A DNA stretch of 64,000 nt, from the NCBI RefSeq assembly GCF_900115345.1, contig NZ_FOWC01000006.1:476870-540869 (forward strand). Reading direction: 5' to 3'. Of this stretch, positions 24,463 through 32,129 are shown in pieces. Both the position numbers and the translations under genes were made by a program. The notes beneath the pieces were generated by a model. It was not told the DNA's origin. It saw nothing but the letters and a program-made list of their open reading frames with translations, and ran no database searches. The first letter of the stretch is position 1. Each line of letters opens with the position of its first letter. This DNA comes from Amycolatopsis rubida. GTDB taxonomy: Bacteria > Actinomycetota > Actinomycetes > Mycobacteriales > Pseudonocardiaceae.

Positions 24463-25647
24463 ATGAGCCGACCGTCGATCGCCGTCGTCGGGGCGGGGGT
24501 CGTGGGCCTGTCCGTCGCCCGTTCCCTGTCCGCGGCGGGCGCCGAGGTCACGATCTTCGAGCGAGACCGCATCGGAGCCGGCACCAGCTCCGGCACGTTC
24601 GCGTGGGTCAACTCGAACGGCAAGTCGCCGGATTCCTATTACGAGCTGAACCTGGCCGGGATGCGGGAACACGAGCGGCTGCAGCGGGACTCGGCCAGCG
24701 AGGCGCACTGGTACCTGCAGACCGGCACCTACGAGTGGACCACGGATCCCGCGGTCGGGGAACGGCTGCAGGCGCGGGTCCAGCGGCTGACCGACCTCGG
24801 GTACCCGATCCGCAAGACGACGGCCGAGGAGCTGCGGACGCGGATCCCGGAGCTGCGCGTGCACCCGCGGTCTTCGGAGATCGTCCACTTCCCGAGCGAG
24901 GGCTACGTCGTGCCCAGCGTTCTGCTCGCCCGGCTGTGGTCGGAGGCCCGCGCCAACGGCGCGCGGTTGCGGGCGCCGGCCGACGTGCTCGACATCGCCG
25001 AGGACAGCACCGGCGTCACGCTCGAACTGAGCACCGGCGAGAACTGGCGCGGCGACTTCGTCGTGAGCGCCGCGGGCCGCTGGAGCGAGTCGGTCATGAA
25101 GGTGCTGGGCAAGCAGTTCGCGATGATCGACCCGGACCAGCCGAACAAGTTCGCGTGCGGCTTCCTCGGCCGCACCGACCCGCAGTACGTCCAGCTGAGT
25201 TCCAACCTGATCACCCCGGAGATGAACGTGCGCCCCGACGGCGGCGGCAGGCTGCTGCTGCAGACCCCGGACCTCGACCACCGGGCCGACCCCGCCTACC
25301 ACGCGGACACCACCGCGCTGATCGGCGAGGAGATGCTGCGCAGGCTCAACCGCCTGTTCGCCAACACCGCGGGCGCGAAGATCGAGCAGATCAAGGTCGG
25401 CCAGCGTGCCCGGCCGGCCGACGGCCTGCCCGCCGCGGGTTTCGTCACCGAGCCGGCCCGGGTGTACCTGGTGGCCACTCACAGCGGGATCACGCTGGCT
25501 CCGTTGCTGGGCAAGCTGATCAGCGCGGAACTGCTGGAAGGGGCCCGCTCCCCGCTGCTGGCGGATTACGCGCCGGACCGGCTCATCGGCAAGACCATCA
25601 ACGACTTCCCGAAGTTCGCGACGCTGCATTTCCCGGCGGCACAGTAG
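24463..25647 (+). CDS. FAD-dependent oxidoreductase of the DAO family
   Basis: 394 residues; ATG preceded by a GAGAAAGCGAG purine run. The N-terminus contains AVVGAGVVGLSVARSLS with FAD motif GAGVVG (10-15), then a DAO fold with IGAGTSSGTFAWVNSNGKSP and closing VATHSGITLAPLLGKLI. Such proteins oxidise amino acids or secondary amines with FAD. It is 39 bases downstream of the PLP enzyme and presumably in the same transcript. It is unrelated in detail to the hydroxyproline-operon DAO protein. The substrate is likely the transported amino acid or a product of the lyase. Confidence 0.82.
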   Translation: MSRPSIAVVGAGVVGLSVARSLSAAGAEVTIFERDRIGAGTSSGTFAWVNSNGKSPDSYYELNLAGMREHERLQRDSASEAHWYLQTGTYEWTTDPAVGERLQARVQRLTDLGYPIRKTTAEELRTRIPELRVHPRSSEIVHFPSEGYVVPSVLLARLWSEARANGARLRAPADVLDIAEDSTGVTLELSTGENWRGDFVVSAAGRWSESVMKVLGKQFAMIDPDQPNKFACGFLGRTDPQYVQLSSNLITPEMNVRPDGGGRLLLQTPDLDHRADPAYHADTTALIGEEMLRRLNRLFANTAGAKIEQIKVGQRARPADGLPAAGFVTEPARVYLVATHSGITLAPLLGKLISAELLEGARSPLLADYAPDRLIGKTINDFPKFATLHFPAAQ

Positions 25648-25662
25648 CCGTCCGGCCGCTCG

Positions 25663-26167
25663 CTAGCCTCCGGCCCGGCGGATCAGCAGCACGTCGCCGG
25701 TGACGACCGCTGTCGGTCCGCCGGGGCCGGTCGCCGTGCGTTGCGGGGTGTCGGCGCGCTCCACGGTCCAGGCCGGGGGATCGAGGCCGAGTCCGGCGTA
25801 GCTGTCCGAGCAGGCGGCCGCCGGGGAAAGTCTCGGCGAGGTCATGTCGTTCGGTCGTGACCAGACCGCCGAGAACTTCCTCTTTCGCCAGACGCAGCAC
25901 CTTTTCGACAGCTGTCGCCGAGATGTCGGTGGCGGTGACCCGCCAGCCGCGCCGGGCCGGCCACAGGGTGTCGCCTCCGGCACCACCGGCGAGGTCGAGT
26001 GCGATGCCGGGCTGGAGCGGCTCGGCCGCTTCGACGGGCCTGGGATTGACCCTGACACCCCGGAAGTCGTGGTTGTCGCGCTGCCGGCGGTACAGGTTTT
26101 CCCAGAACTCGGCGGGATCCTCGCTGCCGGAGGGAGCCGTCGGGGCCGGGCCTGATCGTTGCGTCAT
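25663..26167 (-). pseudogene. Class I SAM-dependent methyltransferase, internally deleted and frameshifted
   Basis: From ATG 26167 the minus strand reads EFWENLYRRQRDNHDFRGV and then the SAM motif I IALDLAGGAGGDTLWPARRG and motif II TATDISATAVEKVLRLA. After RHDLAETFPG (about 25815) the frame is lost. The expected middle, with the D-x-V-x-x-x-x-x-L-H motif, is missing. A different frame resumes with AWTVERADTPQRTATGPGG and TAVVTGDVLLIRRAGG, the usual C-terminal end, stopping at 25663. A deletion of roughly 70-80 codons plus a frameshift explains it. It is convergent with the DAO gene. Confidence 0.65.
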
Positions 26168-26181
26168 GAGCCTTCTTTTCG

Positions 26182-26800
26182 CTAGGCGGCGAGATGCTGC
26201 TTGAGGAAAGCGGCGGTGGCGTCGAGGATCCAGGGGGACTGGTAGCGAGGGTCGCCGTGCCCGGCACCGCCGAGCACCAGCAGGTGCGATTCGCAGCCCG
26301 CGACGAGCGTCTCGTGCGGCCGCCGGCTCTGGTCGAGCTGTTGGCAGAGCGGGCCGGCCTGCCGCGCCCGGTCCAGGTCGGGGGTTTCGATGCCGGTGCG
26401 CAGGCAGCAGGCGTCCGGCGGGAGGCGCACGATCGCGCGTTCCAGGTCGGTCCGTGCCAGGCGGGCCACGAGGTCGGTGGGCCCGCAGCAGTCGACCACG
26501 GCGTCGATCCGATCGGTCCCGCCGGGGTCGGCGGGGGACAGGGCTGCCATCAGCGAGAGGCGGCCGACGCGCCCCGGCTGGCGATCTTGCCAGTGGCCGG
26601 CCAGCGCACGGCCGCCCGGACGTCGTGGACGGACGCGGGAAACGCGCCTGCTTCGCCGAGCCGGTAGTCGATGCTGGCCACGGCTACTCCGCGGGCGGCC
26701 AGCCCCGCGCAGAGCACCGCGTCGTCGGTGCGGTCGCCGAGGAACCAAGCGCCGCCGTCGATCCACAGGATGACCGGATGCGGCCCCGGCCCGGGAGGCG
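26182..26800 (-). pseudogene. Broken alpha/beta hydrolase (HSL/BD-FAE-like esterase)
   Basis: Two minus-strand frames complement each other. About 26800-26610 encodes PHPVILWIDGGAWFLGDRTD and VASIDYRLGEAGAFPASVHD, an esterase start with a WIDGGAW oxyanion-type motif in place of HGGG. About 26560-26182 encodes DRIDAVVDCCGPTDLVARLA and SHLLVLGGAGHGDPRYQSPW through to KQHLAA. Between them, where a G-x-S-A-G-G nucleophile elbow should be, only scrambled sequence (IASRGASAASR / GRVGRLSLMAAL) is found. At least one frameshift and loss of the nucleophile motif make it non-functional. An esterase of xenobiotic or acyl-sugar type is likely for the ancestor. Confidence 0.6.
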
Positions 26801-27071
26801 TACCAGGCCCGAATGGAGCAATGCGTCAGGCTTTCGCCTCCGCTGGAGTCTGCGCCATGACGCTGCCGCGCCGCTTGGACACGACGATCACCGCGATCAC
26901 GATCCGCCACGTGCCGTCCGCGCCGCCGCCGAGCGTCGGCGTGACCACCGCGGGCGCGACTTGAGGGCATGCGGGTCGAGCAGCAGCGGCTGCTCGCCGG
27001 CGCGGGCGTATTCGCAAGTGAGCGCTGTCCGGGGCACCTGGAGGAGATTCATGAAAATCATTGCGAATAAC
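26801..27071. other. Junction region with a stray gene start
   Basis: No intact gene. On the plus strand GAGGAG (27041) and ATG 27051 begin MKIIANNNAAEQPG, which then runs over minus-strand coding sequence, suggesting the start of a gene cut off at the junction. A Zur-box-like string TGAAAATCATTGCGA (27052-27066) overlaps that start. Minus-strand frames here are the unrelated tail fused to the SRPBCC gene. Confidence 0.35.
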
Positions 27072-27437
27072 AATGCGGCCGAACAGCCGGGTCGGCGCTC
27101 CGCGCCATCCGTCGTCGGTCTCGACCTCGTCGGTGTAGCGGCACCGGCGCTCGCCGAGCGGAACGAAGGTGAGGCGGTGCCGCCACGTGTGCACGGGCCC
27201 GCCGTGCTCGTCGGTGCGGATCTCCAGCGGGCCCAGCCGTTCGACTGCGATAACGCCGAACCACCACAGGCGGGCCTCCTTGCCGTGCGTTCCCGCTTCG
27301 ATGCGCGCGGGCGCGTCCATGCGATACAGCCGCAGCACCGGGCTCATGACGAACGCCAGCACCTCCGGCTTGCGGGCGAGCCGTGCCGCGACATCGGCGG
27401 AGAGCGGCAGCTCGGTGGTACGCGCCGTCCTGGCCAT
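26826..27437 (-). pseudogene. SRPBCC-like protein with replaced C-terminus
   Basis: ATG 27437 with GAGAGGA about 8 bases upstream. Residues 1-122 look like a START/SRPBCC lipid- or cofactor-binding fold: SPVLRLYRMDAPARIEAGTH, GVIAVERLGPLEIRT, HRLTFVPLGERRCRYTDEVE. After LFGRI (about 27072) the expected terminal helix, usually F-x-x-R-H-R-R-W, is replaced by unrelated Pro/Arg-rich residues up to a chance stop at 26826. The break coincides with a plus-strand ribosome binding site and start codon, so a recombination joint is likely. It may still be expressed as a truncated protein. A Zur-box-like sequence lies 28 bases upstream of its start. Confidence 0.45.
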
Positions 27438-27743
27438 TGCTGATCCTCTCGCTCGGTGCGGTAACGAGAATGATTGTCATCGCGGTCGCGAGCGGGTTCC
27501 CTGCGGGGCGCGTCGGTGCGAGTCGATCGGGTCCGGGCTGGACAACGCCGGACGCCGGGAATCGGCTTGCGTTCGGCGAAACCCGCGTGAACATCGCCAG
27601 CGCCGCGGCCCGGCAGCGGGCACAGGGACCCGCGCCCGGCTCGTCGGCGCCGCCCTCGTCTCGCTTCGCCGCCGATGAGGGAACCGGTGCGTCTCCGCTC
27701 GTGCGGTCGATCGGCCGCCTCGGGCATTCCGGCCGCGGCGTGC
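27438..27743. other. Intergenic region between AraC gene and SRPBCC remnant
   Basis: No supported gene. The left end holds the presumed promoter and Zur-like box of the SRPBCC gene; the rest shows no recognisable element. The plus-strand frames here lack start signals. Confidence 0.35.
27465..27479. promoter_or_regulatory. Zur/Fur-box-like sequence
   Basis: CGAGAATGATTGTCA matches the actinobacterial Zur consensus TGAAAATGATTTTCA at 12 of 15 positions and contains the dyad ATGA-TTG-TCAT. It lies just upstream of the minus-strand SRPBCC start. The surrounding DNA is GC-rich, so such a match is noteworthy but could be chance. Confidence 0.3.
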
Positions 27744-28574
27744 CTAGCGCGGCCGGGGAAGGTAGGTGCCGGGGGTGTGGCCGGTGGACCTGCGGAACGC
27801 GGCGATGAACGCGCTCGGTTTGCGGTAGCCGACCGCGCGGGCGGTGGCGCTGACTGACGTGCCGCCGGCCAGCATGGGGATGGCGGCGCGGATGCGGACC
27901 TGGGCGCGCCAGTCGGCGAAGGCGAGCCCGGTTTCGGCGCGGAACAGCCGGGACAGCGTGCGGACGCTGGCATGGACGTGCTCGGCCCAGGCGGCGAGTT
28001 CGCGGCGGTCGGCCGGGTGGGCGAGAAGTCGTTCGGCGATGGCGCGGGCGCGCGGGTCGGCGGGCAGCGCGACGTTGATGTGGTGCGCGGGCAGCGGGGT
28101 GAGCAGTTCGAACATGAGCGCCTCGGCGGCCGGACGGCTGTGGTCGCCGGGGGCGATGTCGTGCAAGTGGGCGATGATCTCGCGCAGCAGCGATCCGACG
28201 GCGAAGCTGGCGGGCTCGGCCCAGGCGAGCGGGCAGTGGCCTGCGGAGAAGGAGATGGTCACCATTTCGCCCGCGTGCAGCACGGAGCCGGAATGCTCGA
28301 TGCCCCCGGGCACCCAGAGCCCGTAGCCGGGCGGGATCAGCCAGTCGCGACCGGCGACGGTGCCCAGCAGCGTCGCGGACGAACTCCAGGTGAGCATCGG
28401 TTCCGGGTGCGAGTGCAGCCGCAGCAGTTCGCGGTCCCGGGCGGTGTCTCGGTCGATGCACAGGATGGGCGAGGCCGCCGCGGTGCCCGCAGCCCGGGAT
28501 TTTTCCGCCGAACCGCTCGCGGTCCGCCACGCCTGGTTGGCCGGTTCGGGGTATTGATTGGCCTCTGCGCGCAC
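27744..28574 (-). CDS. AraC-family transcriptional regulator with N-terminal cupin
   Basis: 276 residues, GTG start. Residues 45-150 form a cupin ligand domain (LRLHSHPEPMLTWSSSATLL, IPPGYGLWVPGGIEHSGSVL). The C-terminal 100 residues hold two helix-turn-helix motifs (ELAAWAEHVHASVRTLSRLF and SVSATARAVGYRKPSAFIAA, then FRRSTGHTPGTYL). It is divergent from an MFS drug-type exporter, the usual layout for a local activator of an efflux gene, with 132 bases between the two starts. A DmdR/IdeR-like box abuts its start codon. The ligand is unknown. Confidence 0.86.
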   Translation of the reverse strand: MRAEANQYPEPANQAWRTASGSAEKSRAAGTAAASPILCIDRDTARDRELLRLHSHPEPMLTWSSSATLLGTVAGRDWLIPPGYGLWVPGGIEHSGSVLHAGEMVTISFSAGHCPLAWAEPASFAVGSLLREIIAHLHDIAPGDHSRPAAEALMFELLTPLPAHHINVALPADPRARAIAERLLAHPADRRELAAWAEHVHASVRTLSRLFRAETGLAFADWRAQVRIRAAIPMLAGGTSVSATARAVGYRKPSAFIAAFRRSTGHTPGTYLPRPR

Positions 28575-28593
28575 AGCGGCCAGCCTAACTTAG
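28575..28593 (-). promoter_or_regulatory. IdeR/DmdR iron-box-like sequence
   Basis: Read on the minus strand CTAAGTTAGGCTGGCCGCT matches the iron-box consensus TTAGGTTAGGCTAACCTAA at 12 of 19 positions. The left half is well conserved and the right half poor. It touches the AraC start and lies within the divergent promoter region with the MFS gene. Confidence 0.25.
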
Positions 28594-28706
28594 GGGCCTG
28601 ACTTGAGGGGTGCGTGGCTGATGACCGAAATGCCGATCGAAACCGGGGGCCTGGCGAAGCCAGGCGGATCTTCCGAAGCGGTGCGCGCGGCGAAGGCGGT
28701 GCGGGC

Positions 28707-30110
28707 ATGACCGTCTCTGCTGAGCCGTTTTCGCCCGCGCTGCGCCGATCGATCGGAGTGGTGATGATCGGCGCGTCGCTGACGTTCCTGGACTCGACGA
28801 TCGTCAACGTCGCCGTCCACACCCTTTCGGCCGACTTGCGCGCCGGGCTGGGGACGGTGCAGTGGGTGGTGACCGCCTACCTGCTCGCGCTCGCGGCGGT
28901 GATCCCGGTGACCGGCTGGGCGGCCCGCCGGTTCGGCGCCGCCCGGCTGTATGTCGCCGCGCTGGCGGTGTTCACCGTCGGGTCGGTGTTGTGCGCGTGT
29001 TCGCAGAGCGCGGGAATGCTGATCGTCTCCCGGGCGCTGCAGGGCGCCGGCGGCGGGGCGATCATGCCGGTCGGCACGATGATCTGGACCGCGCAGTCCG
29101 CCAAGGCGCAGATGGGGCGGGTGATGGGCATCCTTGCGGTGCCGATCGTGCTCGCCCCGACGCTCGGGCCCGCGATCGGCGGTCTGCTCATCGAAAGCAT
29201 CGGGTGGCGGGCGATCTTCTGGCTCAACGTCCCCTTGGGCGTCGCCGGCACTGTGCTGGCTCTGCGGCTCTTGCCGCGCGGGAAAGGCGGCGACGCGGGA
29301 CGGCTGGACGTGACCGGCCTGGTCCTGGCCTCCGTGGGGATCGGGTGCCTCACCTACGGCCTGGCCGAGACCGGCGTCGTGGCCGGATGGGACACGGCGG
29401 CGGTCGTCACGCTGCTGGTCGGACTGGCCGCGCTGGCTGGCTTCGTCCGGCAGGCCCTGCGGGCGAAGCGGCCGCTGCTCGACCTCCGGCTGTACGGCAA
29501 CCGAGCGTTCGCCGCCGCGTCGGTCGCCCAGTTCGCACTCGGCGCCGCGAATTTCGGCGGGATGATCCTGATGCCGCTGTATTTCCAGACTGTCCGCGGC
29601 GAGAGCGTGGTCCTCGCCGGGCTGCTGCTCGCCCCGACCGGCCTCGGCGCGCTGCTCGCGGCTCCGCTCACCGATCGCTGGGGAGCCGGGAGCACCGCCT
29701 TCGCCGGTACCGCCGTCTTGGCGATCTCGACCGTCCCGTTCGTGTTCTTGACCGCCACCACTCCGTACCTGTTGCTGTGCCTCGTCATGGTCTTCCGGGG
29801 CGTCGGCTTCGGCTTGTCGATCATCCCGGCGATGACCGCCGCCTACCGTGCCCTGCCCCCGGAGAAGATCCCCGACGCCACCCCGCAGCTCAACGTCCTT
29901 CAGCGCGTGGGCGGCGCGATCGGCACCGCTGTGCTCACCGTGGTCCTCGCCGGCCAGCTCCGCGTCGACCCCACACCCGCCGGACAGGCCAGCGGCTTCG
30001 CCGCCACGTTCTGGTGGGTCCTCGCGAGCGCGATCGCCGCCGCCGTCCCGGCTGTCGTGCTCGCGCGCACTGAACTGCACGCTCGCCGCAGGGCCGGCAC
30101 CGCCGCCTGA
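28707..30110 (+). CDS. MFS exporter, DHA2 (EmrB/QacA, 14-helix) family
   Basis: 467 residues from ATG 28707; an in-frame GTG at 28614 would add 31 residues that look non-coding. The first helix carries the DHA2 hallmark FLDSTIVNVA (about 22-31), followed by GTVQWVVTAYLLALAAVIPV and motif A-like GWAARRFGAARLY. Fourteen hydrophobic segments fit the length. These proton antiporters export drugs, dyes or siderophores. It is divergent from an AraC-cupin regulator, which probably controls it. The substrate cannot be inferred. Confidence 0.87.
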   Translation: MTVSAEPFSPALRRSIGVVMIGASLTFLDSTIVNVAVHTLSADLRAGLGTVQWVVTAYLLALAAVIPVTGWAARRFGAARLYVAALAVFTVGSVLCACSQSAGMLIVSRALQGAGGGAIMPVGTMIWTAQSAKAQMGRVMGILAVPIVLAPTLGPAIGGLLIESIGWRAIFWLNVPLGVAGTVLALRLLPRGKGGDAGRLDVTGLVLASVGIGCLTYGLAETGVVAGWDTAAVVTLLVGLAALAGFVRQALRAKRPLLDLRLYGNRAFAAASVAQFALGAANFGGMILMPLYFQTVRGESVVLAGLLLAPTGLGALLAAPLTDRWGAGSTAFAGTAVLAISTVPFVFLTATTPYLLLCLVMVFRGVGFGLSIIPAMTAAYRALPPEKIPDATPQLNVLQRVGGAIGTAVLTVVLAGQLRVDPTPAGQASGFAATFWWVLASAIAAAVPAVVLARTELHARRRAGTAA

Positions 30111-30165
30111 ACGGGCCGATCCGGGCGCAGCGGCGAATTGTGTTCCAGAAAGCGATGCTCGCGCG

Positions 30166-30560
30166 GTGAGTATCGCGGAGAACCGGTCGCTGGCGTCGGC
30201 TCCCATCGACCGCGGCTGGATCCGGCGGCAGCGGAGACTGGGCCTGCCCGCCGTGATTCCGGACGCCGGGTATGTCGGTGAGCACGACGAGACCGGGCTG
30301 CGAAGCGTGCTGGAGCGAGCTGCGGCCCTAGGCCCGGACGTCATCGTGCCGCTTTTCCTGCACGTGAGGTGGTTGCACCCAGACAACCTGCCTTGCCGGG
30401 TCGAGGCTGTCACGGAGACCGGTGGTCCGATCGCGAGCGCGCTCGGACGTCAGGACGACCCGCTCGGCACGAAATACGCGGTCTACGGGCTGGTGGCGCT
30501 CTTGCCAGCGCCGGTGCCAGTTGTGCTCCTCATCGCTCGTTTTCCTTCCCGCCAGAACAG
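30166..30560 (+). pseudogene. Truncated gene of unknown function
   Basis: From GTG 30166 a protein-like frame reads SLASAPIDRGWIRRQRRLGL, then PDVIVPLFLHVRWLHPDNLP and DDPLGTKYAVYGLVALLPAP up to VPVVLL (about 30530). After that the sequence is Arg/Pro-rich and runs into the terminator and the convergent MFS gene without a sensible end. The segment has the look of a conserved actinobacterial alpha/beta protein with a hydrophobic strand (GLVALLPAPVPVVLL), but I do not recognise the family. No ribosome binding site is evident. Probably the first two-thirds of a deleted gene. Confidence 0.4.
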
Positions 30561-30585
30561 AGTGCCCCGCACTGGCAATCTAGGG

Positions 30586-30630
30586 CGGCTCCGCCCCGGA
30601 GGCCGTCAAACGGCCTGCGGGGCGGAGCCG
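30586..30630 (-). terminator. Strong hairpin overlapping the MFS gene 3' end
   Basis: CGGCTCCGCCCC (30586-30597) pairs perfectly with GGGGCGGAGCCG (30619-30630), and an inner GGCCG/CGGCC pair extends the stem. It covers the last codons and stop of the minus-strand MFS gene and would work in both directions. Confidence 0.7.
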
Positions 30631-31952
30631 GAATGTGCTGTTGACGTTTTCGTGCTCAGCCGGGGGAGTTCCCGCAGCAACAACCCGGCCACCACGGAGA
30701 TCAGTGCGGCTCCGCCGTTGTAGATCGCGACAGTCGTCCAACTGCCGCTCGACTTGAACAAAGCCGCCGAGATCAGCGGGGCGAACGAGCCGCCGAGCAC
30801 CGCGCCCAGCCCGTAGGACACGGCGAGTCCGCTGTACCGGATCGAAGGCGGGAAAGACAACGCGAAGAACGTAGGCTCAGCGGCGGAGTTCGCGCTGACC
30901 GCCAGGAACAGCAACACGAAACCGGCCACCATCGGCAGGTAGCTTCCGCTGCCCAGCAGCGGGTAGAACGCGAACGGCGTCAGCACCAGGGCGATCGCTG
31001 ACACCACGAAAACCTGCTTGCGCCCGAACCGGTCGGCGAGCAGGCCGAACAGCGGGGTGCTGACCATGTACATCGCGGTCACGATGAGCAGCATCGACAG
31101 CAGTGTCGTCTTCGGATGGTGCAGCACCGAGGTGCCGTAGGTCAGCGAATACACTGTCACGACGTAGAAATTCACGTGCGTGCCGAGGCAGCACAGCATC
31201 ACCAGGAGCATCGGACGCCAGCCGCGCTTGATCGCGTCGACGAGCGGCACGCGCTTCACCGCTTGGGCGTTCTCCACACGGACGAACTCGGGGCTTTCGT
31301 CGAGCTTGACCCGGATGTACAGGCCGACCAGCACCAGCACCGCGCTCAGCAGGAACGGGATGCGCCAGCCCCAGGCGAGGAAAGCGTCGCCGGGGAGTTC
31401 GTTCAGCACCAGGAACAGCAGGTTCGCCAGCAGCAGACCCCAGCCCGCGCCGGAGTTGACGAACGCGCCGGCCAGGCCGCGGCGGTTGTCGCCGGAGCTT
31501 TCCACGCTCATCACGAAACCGCCCGCCTGTTCGCCGCCGAGGGCGAGGCCCTGGACCAAGCGGCAGAGCACGAGCAGGATGGGCGCGAGGATGCCGATCG
31601 TGCGGTAGGTCGGCAGCAGGCCGATCGCGAAGGTCCCCACGCCCATCAGCATCATGGTCAGGAACAGGACGCGTTTGCGGCCGACGCGGTCGCCGAGGTT
31701 GCCGAAGATCGCCGCGCCGATCGGGCGCATCACGAAGGCGATCGCGAACGTCGACAGTGACAGCAGGACCCCGGCGGCGGGATCGACCTGCGGGAAGAAC
31801 AGTTTTCCGAAGACCAGCGAGGCGGCGACCCCGTAAACCAGGAAGTCGTAGTACTCGACGGTGGTGCCGACCATGCTCGCCACGACGGCGCGGCGGCCGG
31901 AGCGGGCGCGGGCAGCGGGTTCCGGTGCGGACGGGGATTTCGGCGTCGTCAT
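30606..31952 (-). CDS. MFS metabolite:H+ symporter (MHS family)
   Basis: 448 residues, 12 helices. MHS features are clear: the N-terminal GTTVEYYDFLVYGVAA, RPIGAAIFGNLGDRVGRKRV between helices 2 and 3, and GLALGGEQAGGFVMSVESS. The family (ShiA, KgtP, ProP and relatives) imports organic acids, betaines or aromatic acids with protons. It is divergent from the acyl-CoA catabolic operon starting at 32130, sharing a 177-base promoter region, so it probably brings in the acid that operon degrades. The motif normally written GPQAAFYSE has diverged to AAEPTFFAL, which may alter specificity. Confidence 0.86.
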   Translation of the reverse strand: MTTPKSPSAPEPAARARSGRRAVVASMVGTTVEYYDFLVYGVAASLVFGKLFFPQVDPAAGVLLSLSTFAIAFVMRPIGAAIFGNLGDRVGRKRVLFLTMMLMGVGTFAIGLLPTYRTIGILAPILLVLCRLVQGLALGGEQAGGFVMSVESSGDNRRGLAGAFVNSGAGWGLLLANLLFLVLNELPGDAFLAWGWRIPFLLSAVLVLVGLYIRVKLDESPEFVRVENAQAVKRVPLVDAIKRGWRPMLLVMLCCLGTHVNFYVVTVYSLTYGTSVLHHPKTTLLSMLLIVTAMYMVSTPLFGLLADRFGRKQVFVVSAIALVLTPFAFYPLLGSGSYLPMVAGFVLLFLAVSANSAAEPTFFALSFPPSIRYSGLAVSYGLGAVLGGSFAPLISAALFKSSGSWTTVAIYNGGAALISVVAGLLLRELPRLSTKTSTAHSGSAPQAV

Positions 31953-32067
31953 TGAACGCCCCTCTCCGAATGGGGTGCGGCGGACCGGGAAATATGATCA
32001 AAACAGAGCCCCGAGCGGGGTCGCCGTAGCGTAAGCAGGACGTTCGCGGTAATCAATTCGGAGTTCT

Positions 32068-32082
32068 CGAAGCGCTGCTTCG
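32068..32082. promoter_or_regulatory. Dyad between MHS symporter and acyl-CoA operon
   Basis: CGAAGC-GCT-GCTTCG, a perfect 6-bp inverted repeat, 48 bases before the racemase ATG. A candidate operator for divergent control, possibly by the LysR protein encoded at the end of the operon. Confidence 0.35.
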
Positions 32083-32129
32083 GGTTTGCGAAATAGGTTT
32101 GCTCCGCCCGCGCGCGTAGCGTCCCGTGG

